Shown here one piece after another: positions 34,148 through 47,719 of a DNA stretch of 64,000 nt. Within the stretch, counting starts at the first letter, position 1. The number at the start of each line of letters is the position of its first letter. Location of the stretch: assembly GCA_025174535.1 (NCBI GenBank), contig JALBUN010000045.1, positions 1,426,001 to 1,490,000 of the forward strand, written 5' to 3'. The notes beneath the pieces are model-generated. The model searched no databases and was not told where the DNA came from. It was given only the letters and a program-made list of their open reading frames with translations. The DNA comes from Cantharellus purpuraceus. Its lineage: Eukaryota > Basidiomycota > Agaricomycetes > Cantharellales > Hydnaceae. The translations under genes were made by a program, and so were the position numbers.

Positions 34148-35338
34148 ATGGAAGAAGCACAGGCAATTGCTGCAGAATTCATTCAGAGTAGGTTTCGTGT
34201 GCACCAGGCATTAGCATGCTGACGAGTTCACTTTCCAGGCTTGGACAATCTACCTGCCGAGGTGCAGCACTATCTCGCAGAGATTCGTGATAGAGAGAAC
34301 AAGATATCTGGTGCTTAGACATTCATGTACTCATTTATCTTACGTGCTCACATTCGTCTTTCCCCCGTAGAAATCACAGCACGTATCCAGCCCAAGATGG
34401 CTGCCTATCTGCGCCACACGACCCGCAGCGGGACTCTCTCTCCTAAAGAGGCTGCGCTTCCCGAGAAAATTGCGCAAGAGCACGAGCGTATCCTACAGCT
34501 TTCTAATGAGAAAGTGGCGTGTGCCGAGCGTGTCATGCATCTCCTTACCAAGGCCATGGGAAGGCTTGACGTTGACCTTGCTCGCGCGATGGACCGCACA
34601 GGCGAGGGCGCCTCCCAGGATGTGGTCATGGGAAATCCAGGTAGCAGGACGCCACTAGAGAAGTTGCCAGACACTCTGCGGGGTGCGCTGCAAGGAGAGG
34701 GCAGCGGCTCGATTGTCTTGTCCGCGGCGTCTGGAGGTAGCGGTGTTGCGACGCCTCATCCGCCGACGAAGCGTACGCTTGGAATGCATCCTCTATTTTT
34801 TTTTTTTGGAAGCTTATGGTCTTTGATTGTATAGGACGGCGCATGAACAGCACAGCCCCAACAGGTTCGCCTGCACCTGGTACCGATCCGTCGCATGCCC
34901 CGGCCGGTCGCTCGCGGCTCTCAGTTGTGCACACACGTCCAGCGTCTCCAGCGGGGCGTTCCCGACGGGCAACGTCTGAACTCGTGAAGGATGCAGATGC
35001 CGATGGGGAAGATGATCCTGACGACCCCTCTGGCGGCGACCCAGAGGACAAGACATTGTATTGCACATGTCAGTCACTCTCATATGGAAAAATGGTACTA
35101 TGTGAGAATGACACGTGTCCATATCAATGGGTGAGCATTTGGTTTTACTTACTTGCCGTGCTTGTATCTGTGTGATTAATCTGATGCTAATTTCGTGTAG
35201 TTCCATCTGGCGTGCGTTGGATTGCAAGATCCGTTGCCGAAGCATTGGTTCTGCCCATCCTGCATCGAGAAACATGGGCCAGCATTGACGGGCGTCACTT
35301 CCGGTGGTGGTGGAGAGAGACGACGCAGGCGCAAGTAG
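34148..35338 (+). CDS. ING-family PHD-finger chromatin reader
   Basis: Multi-exon gene opening MEEAQAIAAEFIQ and joined to SLDNLPAEVQHYLAEIRDRE, the hallmark of the ING N-terminal coiled-coil domain. A Ser/Pro-rich linker follows. The C-terminal PHD finger is YCTCQSLSYGKMVLCENDTC, then FHLACVGLQDP and HWFCPSCIEKHG, with the complete C4HC3 ligand set, and the protein ends in a basic GERRRRK tail. ING proteins bind H3K4me3 and belong to histone acetyltransferase (NuA3, NuA4) or deacetylase (Rpd3) complexes; the yeast relatives are Yng1, Yng2 and Pho23. I cannot decide which complex. The third intron carries a 12-base run of T. Yaf9, another NuA4/SWR1-type subunit, lies 2.5 kb away. Confidence 0.9.
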
Positions 35339-35526
35339 GTGCCTCGTGGATTTTCCCAACCCAAGTTTGCTGTAACACTATATTATTTCGAGGGCTATTG
35401 CGGATGAACTACTCGATACATGGAAGTGTTCGTATGTATTTGCAATTTCCGCAGGTTAGAGGAGACAGGTATGCATGGAACATGAGGAAGAGATCGATCG
35501 ATTTGGTAGCTATTATACGGTGTAGG

Positions 35527-36522
35527 TCAACTGAACGCTAGAACGGCCCATGTTGCCAACGCCCCTAGCGCACCGGCCACGACATGGCTCATACGTAAAT
35601 CAAATTTATAAGCTTTGAACGTATCTGGACGTCCCAAGCCCTGTGCCAATTTCTCGCCATCCTCAAGCAATCTTTTGATCGCAGTTGTGTCTCTGCCGAT
35701 CACGACCGAAACCCGCTTTTCCTTGGGAAAGGATGGAACATGCATGCAGAGCCTATGACCGTTTACATTCTCTTCAAGTGATGCCATGCCATCAATGGGA
35801 TGGGAGAATATAGTCGAGGGAGGGAGCTCGGGGTTGCTGGCCATGCCATTGAGGAAATTCTGAATGGGCAGTTCTGCAGAAGGGACATCATATACTGAGA
35901 ATTGTTCTTGGCTGCTGTATGTTCTGCCATCGGTGGAATCCTCCAGTTTGAGTTGTCGAGAGATGGTGATCGTGAGAGGTTCCAGGGTAGACCCTGTGTT
36001 TGATGCTTTGACAACAAGTTGCTGAGAGACAATGCACGCGTTGGATGACGGGAGTGTACTAATCTGGGATTGGAGGGGAAGGGACACCTTGGCATCTGCG
36101 CCTGAATACTCGCCCATTTCGCTGTGTTTCAGCGATGACAAAGCCCCTTCACGAAGTTTCTGCTCCTTCTCATTGGCGGCTGGTAGACATTCCAAAGCCA
36201 CGCCCAGTGACTCATCTGGTTCGCCCTGTCTTCCTGATCTTCTGGGCCCAGCTCGCTTAACTTCGGGCACGCAGATTGGGGGAGCACTACGAGAATTAGC
36301 GCGAACAATATTGTTAAGTAATTGTCTTGATCTTGATTTCGCGGAGAGCGTTGGAAGCCTTTCGAAAGGTGCGGATTTGTGACTTGTCGCGCTCACAGCG
36401 CGTGAAGGCTGAAAAGCAGTAGGAGAGGACGGCACGTCATTCAGGTCGCATACACCACGCCTGTGACCTTTCCGCGGCTTGTGGCACGTCTTGCAATGGG
36501 GAGGCTTTCGACTAGAAGCCAT
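35527..36522 (-). CDS. tail-anchored protein with N-terminal Cys cluster, unknown
   Basis: Intronless 331-codon frame starting MASSRKPPHCKTCHKPRKGH. The N-terminus has CKTCxxPRxGHRRGVC, a short Cys/His arrangement seen in small zinc knuckles. The middle is Ser/Pro-rich and disordered. A folded-looking region (KRVSVVIGRDTTAIKRLLED) precedes a C-terminal hydrophobic helix (HVVAGALGALATWAVLAF) that ends the protein. This is the signature of a tail-anchored membrane protein facing the cytosol. I know no family with this combination; it is probably basidiomycete-specific. It is convergent with the ING gene (188 bp between stops). Confidence 0.78.
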   Translation of the reverse strand: MASSRKPPHCKTCHKPRKGHRRGVCDLNDVPSSPTAFQPSRAVSATSHKSAPFERLPTLSAKSRSRQLLNNIVRANSRSAPPICVPEVKRAGPRRSGRQGEPDESLGVALECLPAANEKEQKLREGALSSLKHSEMGEYSGADAKVSLPLQSQISTLPSSNACIVSQQLVVKASNTGSTLEPLTITISRQLKLEDSTDGRTYSSQEQFSVYDVPSAELPIQNFLNGMASNPELPPSTIFSHPIDGMASLEENVNGHRLCMHVPSFPKEKRVSVVIGRDTTAIKRLLEDGEKLAQGLGRPDTFKAYKFDLRMSHVVAGALGALATWAVLAFS

Positions 36523-37812
36523 GAGAGGATGCTGATAGTTTCAGCGTCCTGCAACAGCGCAATCTTAGCGCTCGGCTAATGGTAAGGTTTTGGGTTAAGG
36601 AGAATGACACTTACCCACCGGGAAGAGCAAACAGGATAGAGGACAATATTATATGGTCACTTACTTATATCATGTAAAGTGGGTGGAAGAAGGGGACTGA
36701 GAGACAAAAGGGCTAGAAATACAACAAGTGTTGGTCACGTGATTGACTTGCAGCTTTTATCTCTGCTTTATCTCTATATGAGACAAGCAAAATCAATTAC
36801 ATCACCACCACTCTCTTGTGCGACCGGGGAGAAAAAACTCCGGGCCGTGCTCAAGTCGGGGTAAGCTAAGTACATAGAATGAGAAAGGATATAAAAAATA
36901 AAAAGGTAAAACAAAAAGAAGTAGATGGGAAGGTGGAAACGTGGGCGGGAGCGGTCAAAAATTTTATGAGTTTGAGTGCAAACTTTGGAAAGGAATAAGA
37001 CGCAAGTGTGAGAATGGGGAACATGATATATAAGAGTCGATGCGCGGAGTGGAAGAGTGGAAGAGTGGAAGAGTGGATAGTGTGCACGAGGTCTTGAACG
37101 TCAGGGTCACGTGCCTAGCCACAGATGCCGACCAACGCTTTGTTCGATCCAACAGAGGCCCCAAAGAGGCCCCTCATATTAGTTAGCATGGCTGGAAACA
37201 CTCGTTATAGAAAAACAAGGGTTTCTTATACGGCGTTGTTGGTGCTATCTCTCAAGGGCGCAACCGACTAAGAGCACGACACAGACAGGAAATGTATATC
37301 TTTTTATAAAGATGATTTCTATTTGATTGCAGCATATGTAGCATATGTTAAGCAGCCGGCTTCCCCTGTGGAAAGAGTTTAGTGTATATCATGAAATTTA
37401 TAACCACCATCTCACTTTGACAAGAGAGTATATGCCTGCAACCGCACCAACTAATCCAGTCGCCCACCCTACCATGTACATCCCTAACGCAACGAGGGCA
37501 GGTTCTCAATACTCGGAAGAAACGTGTAGAAAAAGTTGAACCAAATACCGAAGTAAACGCGAGATCGTGGACCACGAAGGTACAAAGGTAAAGGGGATGT
37601 CTATCCGGCATGCGAAAGTCTGTTAAGTCGACGCCTTCTAGCAGTGATTCGACAGTCGCACCTGATATAGTTTCTGCTTTTCCAGAACTCTATTCGGCCC
37701 TAAAACACACCTTGTAAGGAGTAGCACGGGGGTGTATTACAGGTTCCCTCACTGTTAACGAGGGCGTTCAACATGTTGTGAATATAGATTACGTAACTTG
37801 CATTGCCAAAGT
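36523..37812. other. 1.3-kb divergent intergenic region with CACGTG sites and an 8-bp microsatellite
   Basis: This region lies between the tail-anchored protein gene (minus) and Yaf9 (plus). It contains a TCACGTGA palindrome at 36735-36742, a second CACGTG at 37108-37113, and nearly four copies of GAGTGGAA at 37047-37077. Purine-rich, AT-rich runs surround the microsatellite. No frame looks coding. Confidence 0.7.
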
Positions 37813-38752
37813 ATGAACGAACGGGTGCGCGTGAGGGTATGTCTTTCACAATGTCATTCACTTTTCACCACACAACGTTGAACACCACCTGAAAGGGTGT
37901 TACGATACATAGACCCATCATATATGGAAACACAGCGGAGGCAATACCTGAGGAGGAGCGCAAGAACTCAAAAAACCCAGACCATACTTTTCGCTGGACA
38001 GTGGCACTTCGCAGTCCTACGACTGCTCTCGACGGCAAGCCTGGGGTCGTAGGTGGCGCTGATGATCTTAGTTACTTCATCAAGCGCGTGACTTTCAAGC
38101 TGCATGATACTTATCCTACTCCTAACAGAAGTGCGTCTATGTCAGACGAACTTAGTGAACAAGCAACTTATGACATCAATTTCCCTATAGATTTGGATAA
38201 ACCGCCTTTTGAAGTGACTGAGACTGGGTGAGTGCAATCTGTTCGTGGGCCGAGTTGTGGGTCTGATGCCACTGTAGTTGGGGGGAGTTTGAAATAGGCA
38301 TCCGAATAACATTCGTACAGGAATCTGGAGAAAAAGCACTTTCCCTACACCACCATCTGAAGCTCCATCAGTGGGGGCCGGATGGTGGGCCTACTGATCC
38401 ATCCGCACCTCCTCCACCTCCTTCGCCACACGCTGTACATTCATGGCAATACGACGAAATCGTGTTCAATGAGCCTTACCAATATTTCCTCAATATACTG
38501 ATGAAGCACCCTCCAACCCCATTGCCCAATGTACGCAAGAAACCAGTGCCACCACATCAGTCTCAAGTTGGGTTTGCGTCGGATGCTGACGCCGAAGCGC
38601 CAGAATTCTCAGCTGTCATGGAGAAAGACGAAGCAGATAGGTTGGAAGCAGCTCGAAAGAATATTGTAGTGGAGACAGATAAATTGAGAGCCATTCTTAT
38701 CGCTAAGGAAAAGGAGCTCGAACAGCTCAAGAAGCAGGCAGAGGATCAATAG
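37813..38752 (+). CDS. YAF9: YEATS-domain protein Yaf9
   Basis: A small first exon (MNERVRVR from 37813) joins GVTIHRPIIYGNTAEAI, the conserved opening of Yaf9 proteins. The YEATS domain follows (HTFRWTVALRSP, DLSYFIKRVTFKLHDTYPTP, then after an intron WGEFEIGIRITFVQES and HHLKLHQWG). The end is a coiled coil (EADRLEAARKNIVVETDKLR, EKELEQLKKQAEDQ). Yaf9 is shared by the NuA4 acetyltransferase and SWR1 remodeller and binds acylated H3 tails; the aromatic pocket region is present, with a YEATS-typical WGEFEI segment. A Pro-rich loop (APPPPPSP) is inserted after HQWG. About 280 residues. Its stop is 42 bp from that of Mec1/ATR. Confidence 0.93.
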
Positions 38753-38794
38753 TACACTACTGGCACAACTCAATACATATACACACTCCATCTG

Positions 38795-41700
38795 CTAGAG
38801 GAATGGTCCCCAACCCGGATACATCCTTCCCTGTACATGTAAATTCAGAACAAGATTGCTGCTCAGTTCGCGTCTGAGACCACCCACCAGATTTTTATTG
38901 CTCTTTGCTTCCTGTATAAGAGTGTCAACAAGATTGCCTGTTGTCATCTCCTTCCCTTCCTTCCAATCATCTCGCCCCTCTCCGGAAGTGTATATGCCCT
39001 GGAGCTTCTTTTGAATAGGGAGCAAGGCGTCTTTGGCGAGCTTGCGCAAGTCAACCTCATCCTTCAAATCGTTCGAATAACCAGCATGGCCTCTCTTTTT
39101 TTGGGCTGCTGACTTCCGATGTTTTTCCTGCAACACAGAACATTTGAGATTCAATATCAGGGAGCGTAACAAGACCAACCATCCTCTTCTTCTCATCCTC
39201 CCACTCTACCAATGGGTCGTGAATGAACGCATCTAGCACACTCATGAGACAATCCTTGTTCCTGCGTAGTAGGCTCATGGTGACTTCGCAGGCAATTCGA
39301 AATGGCCCTGTGACAACCAAGTTCAGACAGTTGTTTTCCTTGTCCAGAGTCTTACCATCAACATTAGTGACACCTAATCCATCTTGCATATTTTGCGTTA
39401 AACGAAATGGGACGCGCTCAGGAGTCTCTAGTCGCTTTCCCTGCAACGTATTCTTTAGAAAGATATTTAGACAACTCAAGTCATAGCCCACCCTCTCGAA
39501 GAGGCAGTCAAAGTCGACGTGAATAACATCCCCAGTGTTCACGTCCAACAGAATATTCTCTGAATGACGATCGCCTAATCTGGAGGGCGGGTCAATGTGT
39601 TACATAACGTCTAAGGTTGGAAGAGAAGGCTCTTGACTAACCCGATGATGAATCCAACCATTGACATCACAGCAGCCGTGCGTGCATAAGACAGCCGGCT
39701 GGCTAACCAAGCTGATGGTTCCGGGAATGTGTCAATAAACCACTCGTGAAACACTGGCGGATACCTAGACTTCATGAGCTTATTTGTTTCCGCAGAGATA
39801 GTCACCTTACATTGATAGAATTTCGCGAACAAAGTAATCTGCTACTTTGTCAGGAGGGAGATCTTTAATTCTCATGCAAGCATGGTTTACAGCTGAACTC
39901 TGGAATCAATTTCAGCCAATGATGCCTCACCGGGTCTGGGAACCCCTTGTGCTTACCCAGACAGATATGTTGCGCACTTCATAACTCCGAATGAGAACGG
40001 GTCGGAGTGGAATTGTGTTAGGGACCCATTGTATGAAGCCTGACTCCTCGTTCAGCGTGATAACGCTGTACGTTCGTATGTCTTCAATGCAGTCTCAGTG
40101 AGATATTCCAGCTGGTTGACACGCTCGAGACTCACGAAGTTGGCGACGCCGAGAGTCCGAATTAGTTTTGAGCAGTTTATTGATGATTGCATTGAAGTCC
40201 ATCAACCTCGCATCCTTCCGCAAATCATCCTTAGGCTTGCCCAAAAACGCGAACGTTCTTCCATCGTTTGCGCGGATTGTGATCTTGCGGGGTTTAGCCA
40301 ACGATTTCATCACCTCAATAGCATCATCAAACTCTAGATGTATAGTGAGGGATGATACCCAATTTGTACGAGTGTATAAACGCACTGTGAATGGTAGGCA
40401 AATGGTGTGGAAATGGTTGATGCGATGCTTCAAGTGATGACTCTGAAGGAAGGGATGCAATTAGTGACTCCTGAAGAGGCACAATGAGCTGAGACGGTGC
40501 AAGTTTAGCTAAACCGGGGAACAGTTTAGCCATGCTCAGAGGTGTTTTGGGATCGTCCGGCACAAGATAGTTACACAACTTCAACAGCTCGTCCGTCATC
40601 ATTCTGCAATTCGTCACAAGGGTTGATACAGATTTGCCTGCATACTGAGGGTTGCCCTATGCACAAAAATTACGCTGGCAGGTTCCCATCAGTATGAGAG
40701 GGCGTACCGTGAGCTTCTTGAGTATCACATCCCCTCTCATACTACGCTCACGTTTCTTTGACTGCACAACAGACATGAAGAGCCACAGGCCCTGATAAGG
40801 ATATTCTTGAAGGACACGAATGATGAGATTCGACAGTAAATCGTATACCGGTTTGTTTGAGTGGTCAATTCGAGAGACAATTTGCGGAAAGGCCGTCAAC
40901 CACTGCATTCGGAAAATTGAGCTTTATAGTTAGACATAGCTTTGAACTAACACACCTTGTATGTTGCGACGGATCGCATGGCTGTGTTTATCTTGCTGTT
41001 AGCCTTGTTTGACAACTGGGCTGGATCAGGACTGCTTGCCAAATTAATGTTGATGTGTAAAAACACTCTTAAAAGCTCCCCACCTTTGTAGACCGCTTTC
41101 TTTCTCTCCAAGATCAAGCCACAGTGTTAGCATACGGGGCAATGTTTGATATACGTATTTGGAGCCTGTTTGAATGGTCTTAGCATAGCATTTGATGGTC
41201 TGATAGTTCAGGTCTCGACCGCTGATCGACGTGAGTTATTGAGCTTCCCCTAGTCCCAAGGAAGAGCATACCCATGTGAATCTTTTTCAACAGTCGCCAT
41301 GCGTGCGAATTGTTGGTCATAGAATTTGCCGAGGTGGAAGTGTGCACTTTCCCAGCTGGGCATGTAATACAAGAATGAGTCAATGGTGAAGTGACGTTTG
41401 TATGTACTAACTTCGGAGCCAGGCTGACAGCTTCTTTGAACCCTCTATGTATGACATCCATTTCGAAACGTTCGGCATCATACATCCATCTCGCACGTAG
41501 TATTTGAGCCTCTGCCGGTGTCAATGCAACAGTCTAGTCAAGTAACAAGCAGGGAAATACCTTTGCATTCATTCTGGCAACCTTGGGATTGACCCCATCA
41601 GTCAAGTCAATGATGTCGCCGTGAATATTCAGACTTGATTTTTCCAAAGCTTTGTCAAGGTCTTGAAGGGCTCGAATGGGTTCTCCGCTGGCCCTGATCA

Positions 41701-44700
41701 GCCTTGCACTTTGTATGAAGGAAAAGGGTGCATCGGCTTGTTCGGCTTGCAGTAATGCACTGTAAGCTGTCTGAGCATGGCCAGCCTTTCGCGCAATCTT
41801 TGCAGTAGAAAGCCATGCCTGCCCAATGACATACTTGAGGCCCTTGGCATAATGCTCACTGCAGTAACTGGATTGGCCAATCGCGGGCAAGAGAAGATCA
41901 CCTGATGCTCACCTGACACCCAATGCAATACGCTGAAGGCTCAGAACAGGTTCTCTAGTACGAAAGCTGGGGAGTGTAGCCTCGAACCGCCTCGACAATA
42001 CGTCGGAAAGAACGCCAAATGGATTTGAATTGTCTTCACTTTTCCCTCCCGAGTTGCAAGTGACAGCAGCTTCATAAATTAATTCGACATCACGGACAAG
42101 ATGGAGGTTCAAAACCGACTCATAAATTCGTCTATAAGAGTTTCTGCCTGTAGCGTGAATTGGGGCTCCTAATTGCCCACGAGCTATTGAAAGGGCATTG
42201 GAAACTCCTTCTGGATATCCCTCTCGAATGGCTAGTAACACTCGAGCCACGGTGATCTCCGGAGCCGGATTGGGCGTGGAGTGATGTACTAGTTCTTGAA
42301 CACATCGCCAGTCACCCACCATCCAAGCGCCTTCGGCCTGAAAGCCACTAAGATCTTCGTACCAGCTTGGATTGCGACTCAGCACGCCCTTGATATGGGT
42401 CCGGAGGGTGTCTGGGAAGAGAACATCTTTCATCATCACAGAAACGAACGCGATCCACTCTGGCAGCATACCGTAATGTCCTAGATTGCGAAGACATTGC
42501 AAAAGCCCAAGATGGCATTCCAGGTTATCGGGAGATTTCTGCAATCTGACTTCCCAACAGCTTTGAGCCGACGTCCACCTACCAGTGCTTTCATGCTGCC
42601 GAATTTGATGCTCCAAGGAAGGTGCTAGCACCTTCGTAGTGACACCTTCCATGCCATCAGGTTCATCCAAATGAGCATAGATCTCGTGTAGGCGATCATA
42701 ATATGTTTGAAGCTCCACATCGTCGCGGGAGACACTCCTCGCTTCACGAGCTAATATCTGCCGTTCGAAATTCATCAGAGATCGGGCATAAGCTTTGCAC
42801 TCGAATGCCGCCTTCGCCATTAGCTCATCGTCCACACTCGAGAGCACGGAATCGACCTTAGCAAGGTTATTCTCTGATTCTTGCAAAGCATCAGAAACAC
42901 GGGTACGTTTGGTGTCTGCACGTCGTTGAACAAGATCTTGTCGAACTGTGCGTATCCATTTATTTAAATGGTCCATAAGCATAAAGATGGTCTATGTCCG
43001 ATGCTTCTGTCAGAGAGGAAGAAATATTGAATAAACTGCACAATACCTGAGCACAGAGCAACCTGCGATCACTGGAGGAGTCGGCAGCTGGATGAACTTG
43101 ATCCATGAGGACAGCAGCAATTTCTGATTGTAAATTATGTCCGTCCTCGTCGGTGCCTGAGATGAGAACATGAAGCACTAGATGCGGTAAGATATGACGG
43201 GCTACTCCAACATCACGATCAACTACGACAGGCCGAAAGACATCGAATATTGCTCTTGCACGTCCGTTGGACACCCTGTCAATCAAGTGTCCCGTCCAAT
43301 CCTGCATCCACTCTCGATATGTAAGCTTTGATGGGTAGATTGGGTGTGCAATTTTGCGCGGTGGTTTCCATGTGCGTGTATACTTGGCTTGCAGCAGTGG
43401 TGTGCATGCCTCTAATACATGACGTGGTAGCTTTGACCATCTAGATCGGGTCTTCAAAGGCAGGGCACCCGACAAACGGGCGGAAACCAGTTGCTCGTTG
43501 AACCCACAGAATTTCAGGAGTTCTTGAATAGCAAAAGCAAGGTGGCTCTGGAACTTGATATCACTGGTCGATCTGAACGTCCCTAGAAGAACGTCTGTAA
43601 TAAGGTAGAGAGCAAATTGAATTGACTCTTCCTCGTCGCCAAAGTTTTGATATAAAATTACGCTCGAGTCACTAGTCGTTAACTCCAAGCGATCCGGGTC
43701 GACGGCTCCTAGTCGTCCGATGCAATCAAAAGTCAACAACTGTAGTGTCTCTACACCTTCTCCGTCACGGCAAGTAGTATCCCATAGACTCGCCACGACC
43801 TTACTTATCATAGGGTCGAAGACATCTCCCGAGGCCAGTTTCAGTATGTAATGTTGGTTCCTATCCATGAAATGTCTAAGTTCCACAAGGGAAAGTTCGG
43901 CGACAGTCGTATTATCGCTCTTCACGCGACCCAGCAGATTTTCGAGTTGTGTGGTTAGGGACCAATTCGCCCGTGAAGCATCTAATTTGGCAGAGTAAGG
44001 AGCCAGTTCAGGTATGCTGTCCAAACGCACGATCTCGTCCAAGTTTGCGCCAAGAGCTTCCGAATTCTCAAGGATGAGGTAGTTGAATGCTTGCCTCACA
44101 AGCTCACGTCCAGGGGGTCCAATAGTAGGCCATGCAGCTATGAAGGCAGCTGATGTTGGTCCAACGTAGGGACCGATGTCCTTGAAAGCCAGAGTCGTGA
44201 TAAATGTGTGCCAGCTGGATAGGGTTTCGTCGGCGAGAGCATGGACGGTGAGCATGCTTTGCATTGTAGCCATTATCTGGACAAATACATCAGGTCGCTT
44301 GAACCATGTACTATTGATGGAATACCTGAGGAGCCACTGTAGTTATCTGAGAACCAACGCGTTGTACCAATGCACCTAAACTTCGCATGACATTTTTCTT
44401 GATTATAAGAGGCCGTTTGCCATGCACATCCTGGAGAACCTCGTTTAGGTGTGATACTATGCCCATCACGTAATCGCTGAGCAAATTGGAAGGACGATGA
44501 CGACGTTCGGGAGCAAGTATATTCTCAACCTTCAGTATCGCAGATACAGCCTGAGTACCATGTCAGCGGCGAATGAGGTGTATATGGGAAAGCATGTACC
44601 TGAGCCACACGCTTGGGCTCTTCATCACCCATGCAAATAACAATCTCTCCAAGAAGGGGTACCACCGTACTTTTTACTAGCATAAGCACTGTGACCTCTT

Positions 44701-47539
44701 CGCTGACGTCTTTTTTACTCTCCACAAGTAGGTCCAAAATGAATTTAAAGACTCCGTCGGTCTGACCTGGCTCATCCAATAAAAACACGTGCGCTAGTAT
44801 GTCGTGTGTAGTGATAAGAGAAACTGGCGACACTCTGATCTCACGTGCTACCTTGTTGAGAGCATCTCCGTTGCAAGTACAGACCAAGTGAGGTAGGAAA
44901 TGAGTGATCGTGAGGTTGTAGAACTTGCTAGGGGACATATCAAGAAAATTGCAAGTTTGAAGGAAGAGTTCCGGATTTGTACAGACAGCCGAGACAATGG
45001 GAACCGACATCTGAGAGAGATGCGGCGCCAACAGTGCGTAGGGACTCTTGTCTTGGTGTTTAGCTAAGTCAAGAAGCTGAAATTATGGTCTAAGGTACTA
45101 GAGGTAACATCAGGTAATGGACAGACAAACCTGCATGTACGCAAGCCCCTTTATTACCGGATTGTGATGACCGAGCTGCGCCACTATGGACTGTAAGACG
45201 TTGCCTAGCGCATCACCCTGTACAACTCTTAGAGACCGTCAAAAATTTGTAGAGGGTGGAGACAGACATTGACAGACCTTGCGAGGAGACCGGCAGTAAC
45301 TAGTGACGTCTCCGATACATCCAACATGTCTCCGTACAGAAGCTCGGTGGCTATTCCAATGAGAGGCGTAAGACGGTGCGAGGATCCGTGGACAGGATGC
45401 TGACAGACAGGCACTAGTTCCACGAGGACGCGTCTAAAAACACATTCCTCAGTTTGGGGTTTGAAAGGGAAAGAAGAGTGGATTTACCCTGCACTCAGCC
45501 TAACTGCTCTTTCGCGCCCCTGCATACCCTGCTTTATGAAACTGACAACATTCTCCAGTCTGCTTCCCCCGAAACCTTGTGAATGGTGCCTCACTGCCTG
45601 TCTAAGAATCTCGTATGTGTGACGGTGTACTTCCGTTGTCACTGCCTTCTCAGGACCATCGAGGAGTCGCAATACAACTGCCATGAATGCAGGAATGAAA
45701 GACAACCCCGTTGTTATCACAGTCCGTGAGCAGGGTGTAATTCCAGCGTGGCTCAGAAGACATGGAAGTTGGGCGAATTGCTTCGCGAACCGGACACGGG
45801 AATCCGAAGTGGAGTCATTGTGTAACCTAGATGGCGGTGAGGGACTGACAGAGTAACGAAGGCATTAGAAGAACCAACATAGGCAGTTTATAACTGATAG
45901 TCTCTATAATTTGTCTACACCATTCGGTGTCATTGAGTTCACCAGTGTTACTTCTCCACACTGGATCGTCCAAGAAAAACAAATCGGTAAGTGTTGTATG
46001 GACCTCAGTCCTCCATGATACGGAGTCTCTCTTCCTTTTCCCCAGCAAAGATGCAGCGGAGATTTCCGCTGGACAACGTAGTTGACGAATGGTTTCGAGA
46101 AGATGGTCACGCCTCGGACACGAAGCTCTGGTTGACAGAACGACTTCGAGCTGCTCCAAGCGTTCGAAAGCAATCCGAGGAATTGAAATACTTAAACACG
46201 TGTAGATCATGTCCTATCCGACACGTTATTGTCAGCATGGAGCAACTCGAAGAAAGAGCATGACAACAGCAGCGGCAACAACAAAGATAATAATGATGTG
46301 GGCTCACGCGCAACTTGCTTTCTGTCTCTTCTTCCCAACTTCGACTCTCAAGCATCTCCAGGAACCACGTGGTCTCTACTCCCAATCTTGTTCCATGAGG
46401 CATTGCATCTAAGGCTTTGCCCAAGTGGTCATCAACTTCGTTCCATGCAGGTTGTGGTCCATCCCTGAGTCGTTTCATCAGTAACCTGCACAAATGCGGT
46501 GGTATAATAAGTGTCTCGAGTATCTGTATGGAAAGTAATGGTTCAATAGCGTGGAGCAAACGAGCAATTGCAACCGTTCGGCGAGCCAAAGTCATGCTAT
46601 TGGCAATATCCAGAAGATTAGATAAATGAGAACAGGCCACGTCCGTGGCACGCTTTGGTATTTGGGGAAGACGGACTTGTGTCGTCAATGGACGCAGGGT
46701 GTGGGTCACGAAATATAATGAATCCGCGATCAGTGCATCAAAACAAGTGGCGCTTTGAATTCTGACGACGCGCATTGTTCCCGTTATATTCTGGATCAAT
46801 CAAGTCATAAATGTAACGGTTGGTACAACAAATGCCAAACCCCACCTCTGGAGGGGCCGCACTAAGTCGCGGAGTGCCAAAGAATGTCAAAAACAACGGC
46901 CCTACAAATTGGGTTGCCGACAAATCTGTAGAATACATTCAGATACGTGGAATTTGTGCCGAAAGGAACAAGCATACCTGCTACGATGCCTAGACATTCA
47001 TCGAGACAAATTCGAAGCGGTTCCCAGCACGGTCGAGGCCATCTCTCTGGTCCTGAGTCGTATCTTATACCTGCCAAAACTGCTACCGTGTTCATTGAGA
47101 CTGCCTGCAATCGCCTTTTAAGTTGTTGTGGGCTTGTGCCGTCCTCTCCTTCAAAGCTACCGGACGCGATCCAGGTATCAAGCGTGGCACCAAGAATGAG
47201 AAACTGCGCCAGCATTATTCGTTCCAACTCTTCCTTCCCACCTATTATGCTGTCAACACACAACAATGTTCGATTGATCAGGTCCAGGGAGACCTCAATG
47301 ATCTTGACTCTGTCCTTTAACATGCCCCACTCTGCAGCGCCGGCTTGAGGGAACTCTCCCATCATGATACAGCAGAGATCACGCAGAAGAGTAGCCATTT
47401 CAGGTCGTCCATCGCCTTTTATTACGGTCCCAGGAGTTAAGACCTCGACAAGGAGAGAGTTAAGGTGGTCCAAGAGTTCCTGAGGGGTCAGATCGTCGCC
47501 TAACGGTGGCTGAAAAGGGCTTGATGGTGGTCTATTCAT
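38795..47539 (-). CDS. MEC1: Mec1/ATR checkpoint kinase (PIKK)
   Basis: Very large multi-exon gene from [20 protein letters not shown] (47539) to the FATC end MYPGWGPFL (38797). Order: N-terminal helical repeats over some 5 kb, a UME-like segment, a FAT domain, the PI3K-like kinase domain and FATC. Kinase markers are [39 protein letters not shown] and VDFDCLFE, followed after an intron by [18 protein letters not shown]; this is the ATR pattern, not Tel1/ATM or Tor. Estimated size about 2,400-2,500 residues. ATR senses RPA-coated single-stranded DNA with Ddc2/ATRIP and phosphorylates Chk1/Rad53-type kinases. An upstream in-frame ATG exists, but MNRPP is the first start followed by conserved-looking sequence. 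Exon boundaries in the N-terminal half are approximate. Confidence 0.95.
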
Positions 47540-47719
47540 AGGGGAGGATATGAGTTTTGAAAGTTTCGCGACATGAGAGTTATCTGAAGCACATTGTGGT
47601 AAATCAACATGGAACAATAACGCGTACATATGAACCCACAATGTGGTGATTATGTAATTCAAACATTTACCTCATGATCTCAAGGTCTCAAAGCTATGAA
47701 ATAAAGCTCAATAAATCAA

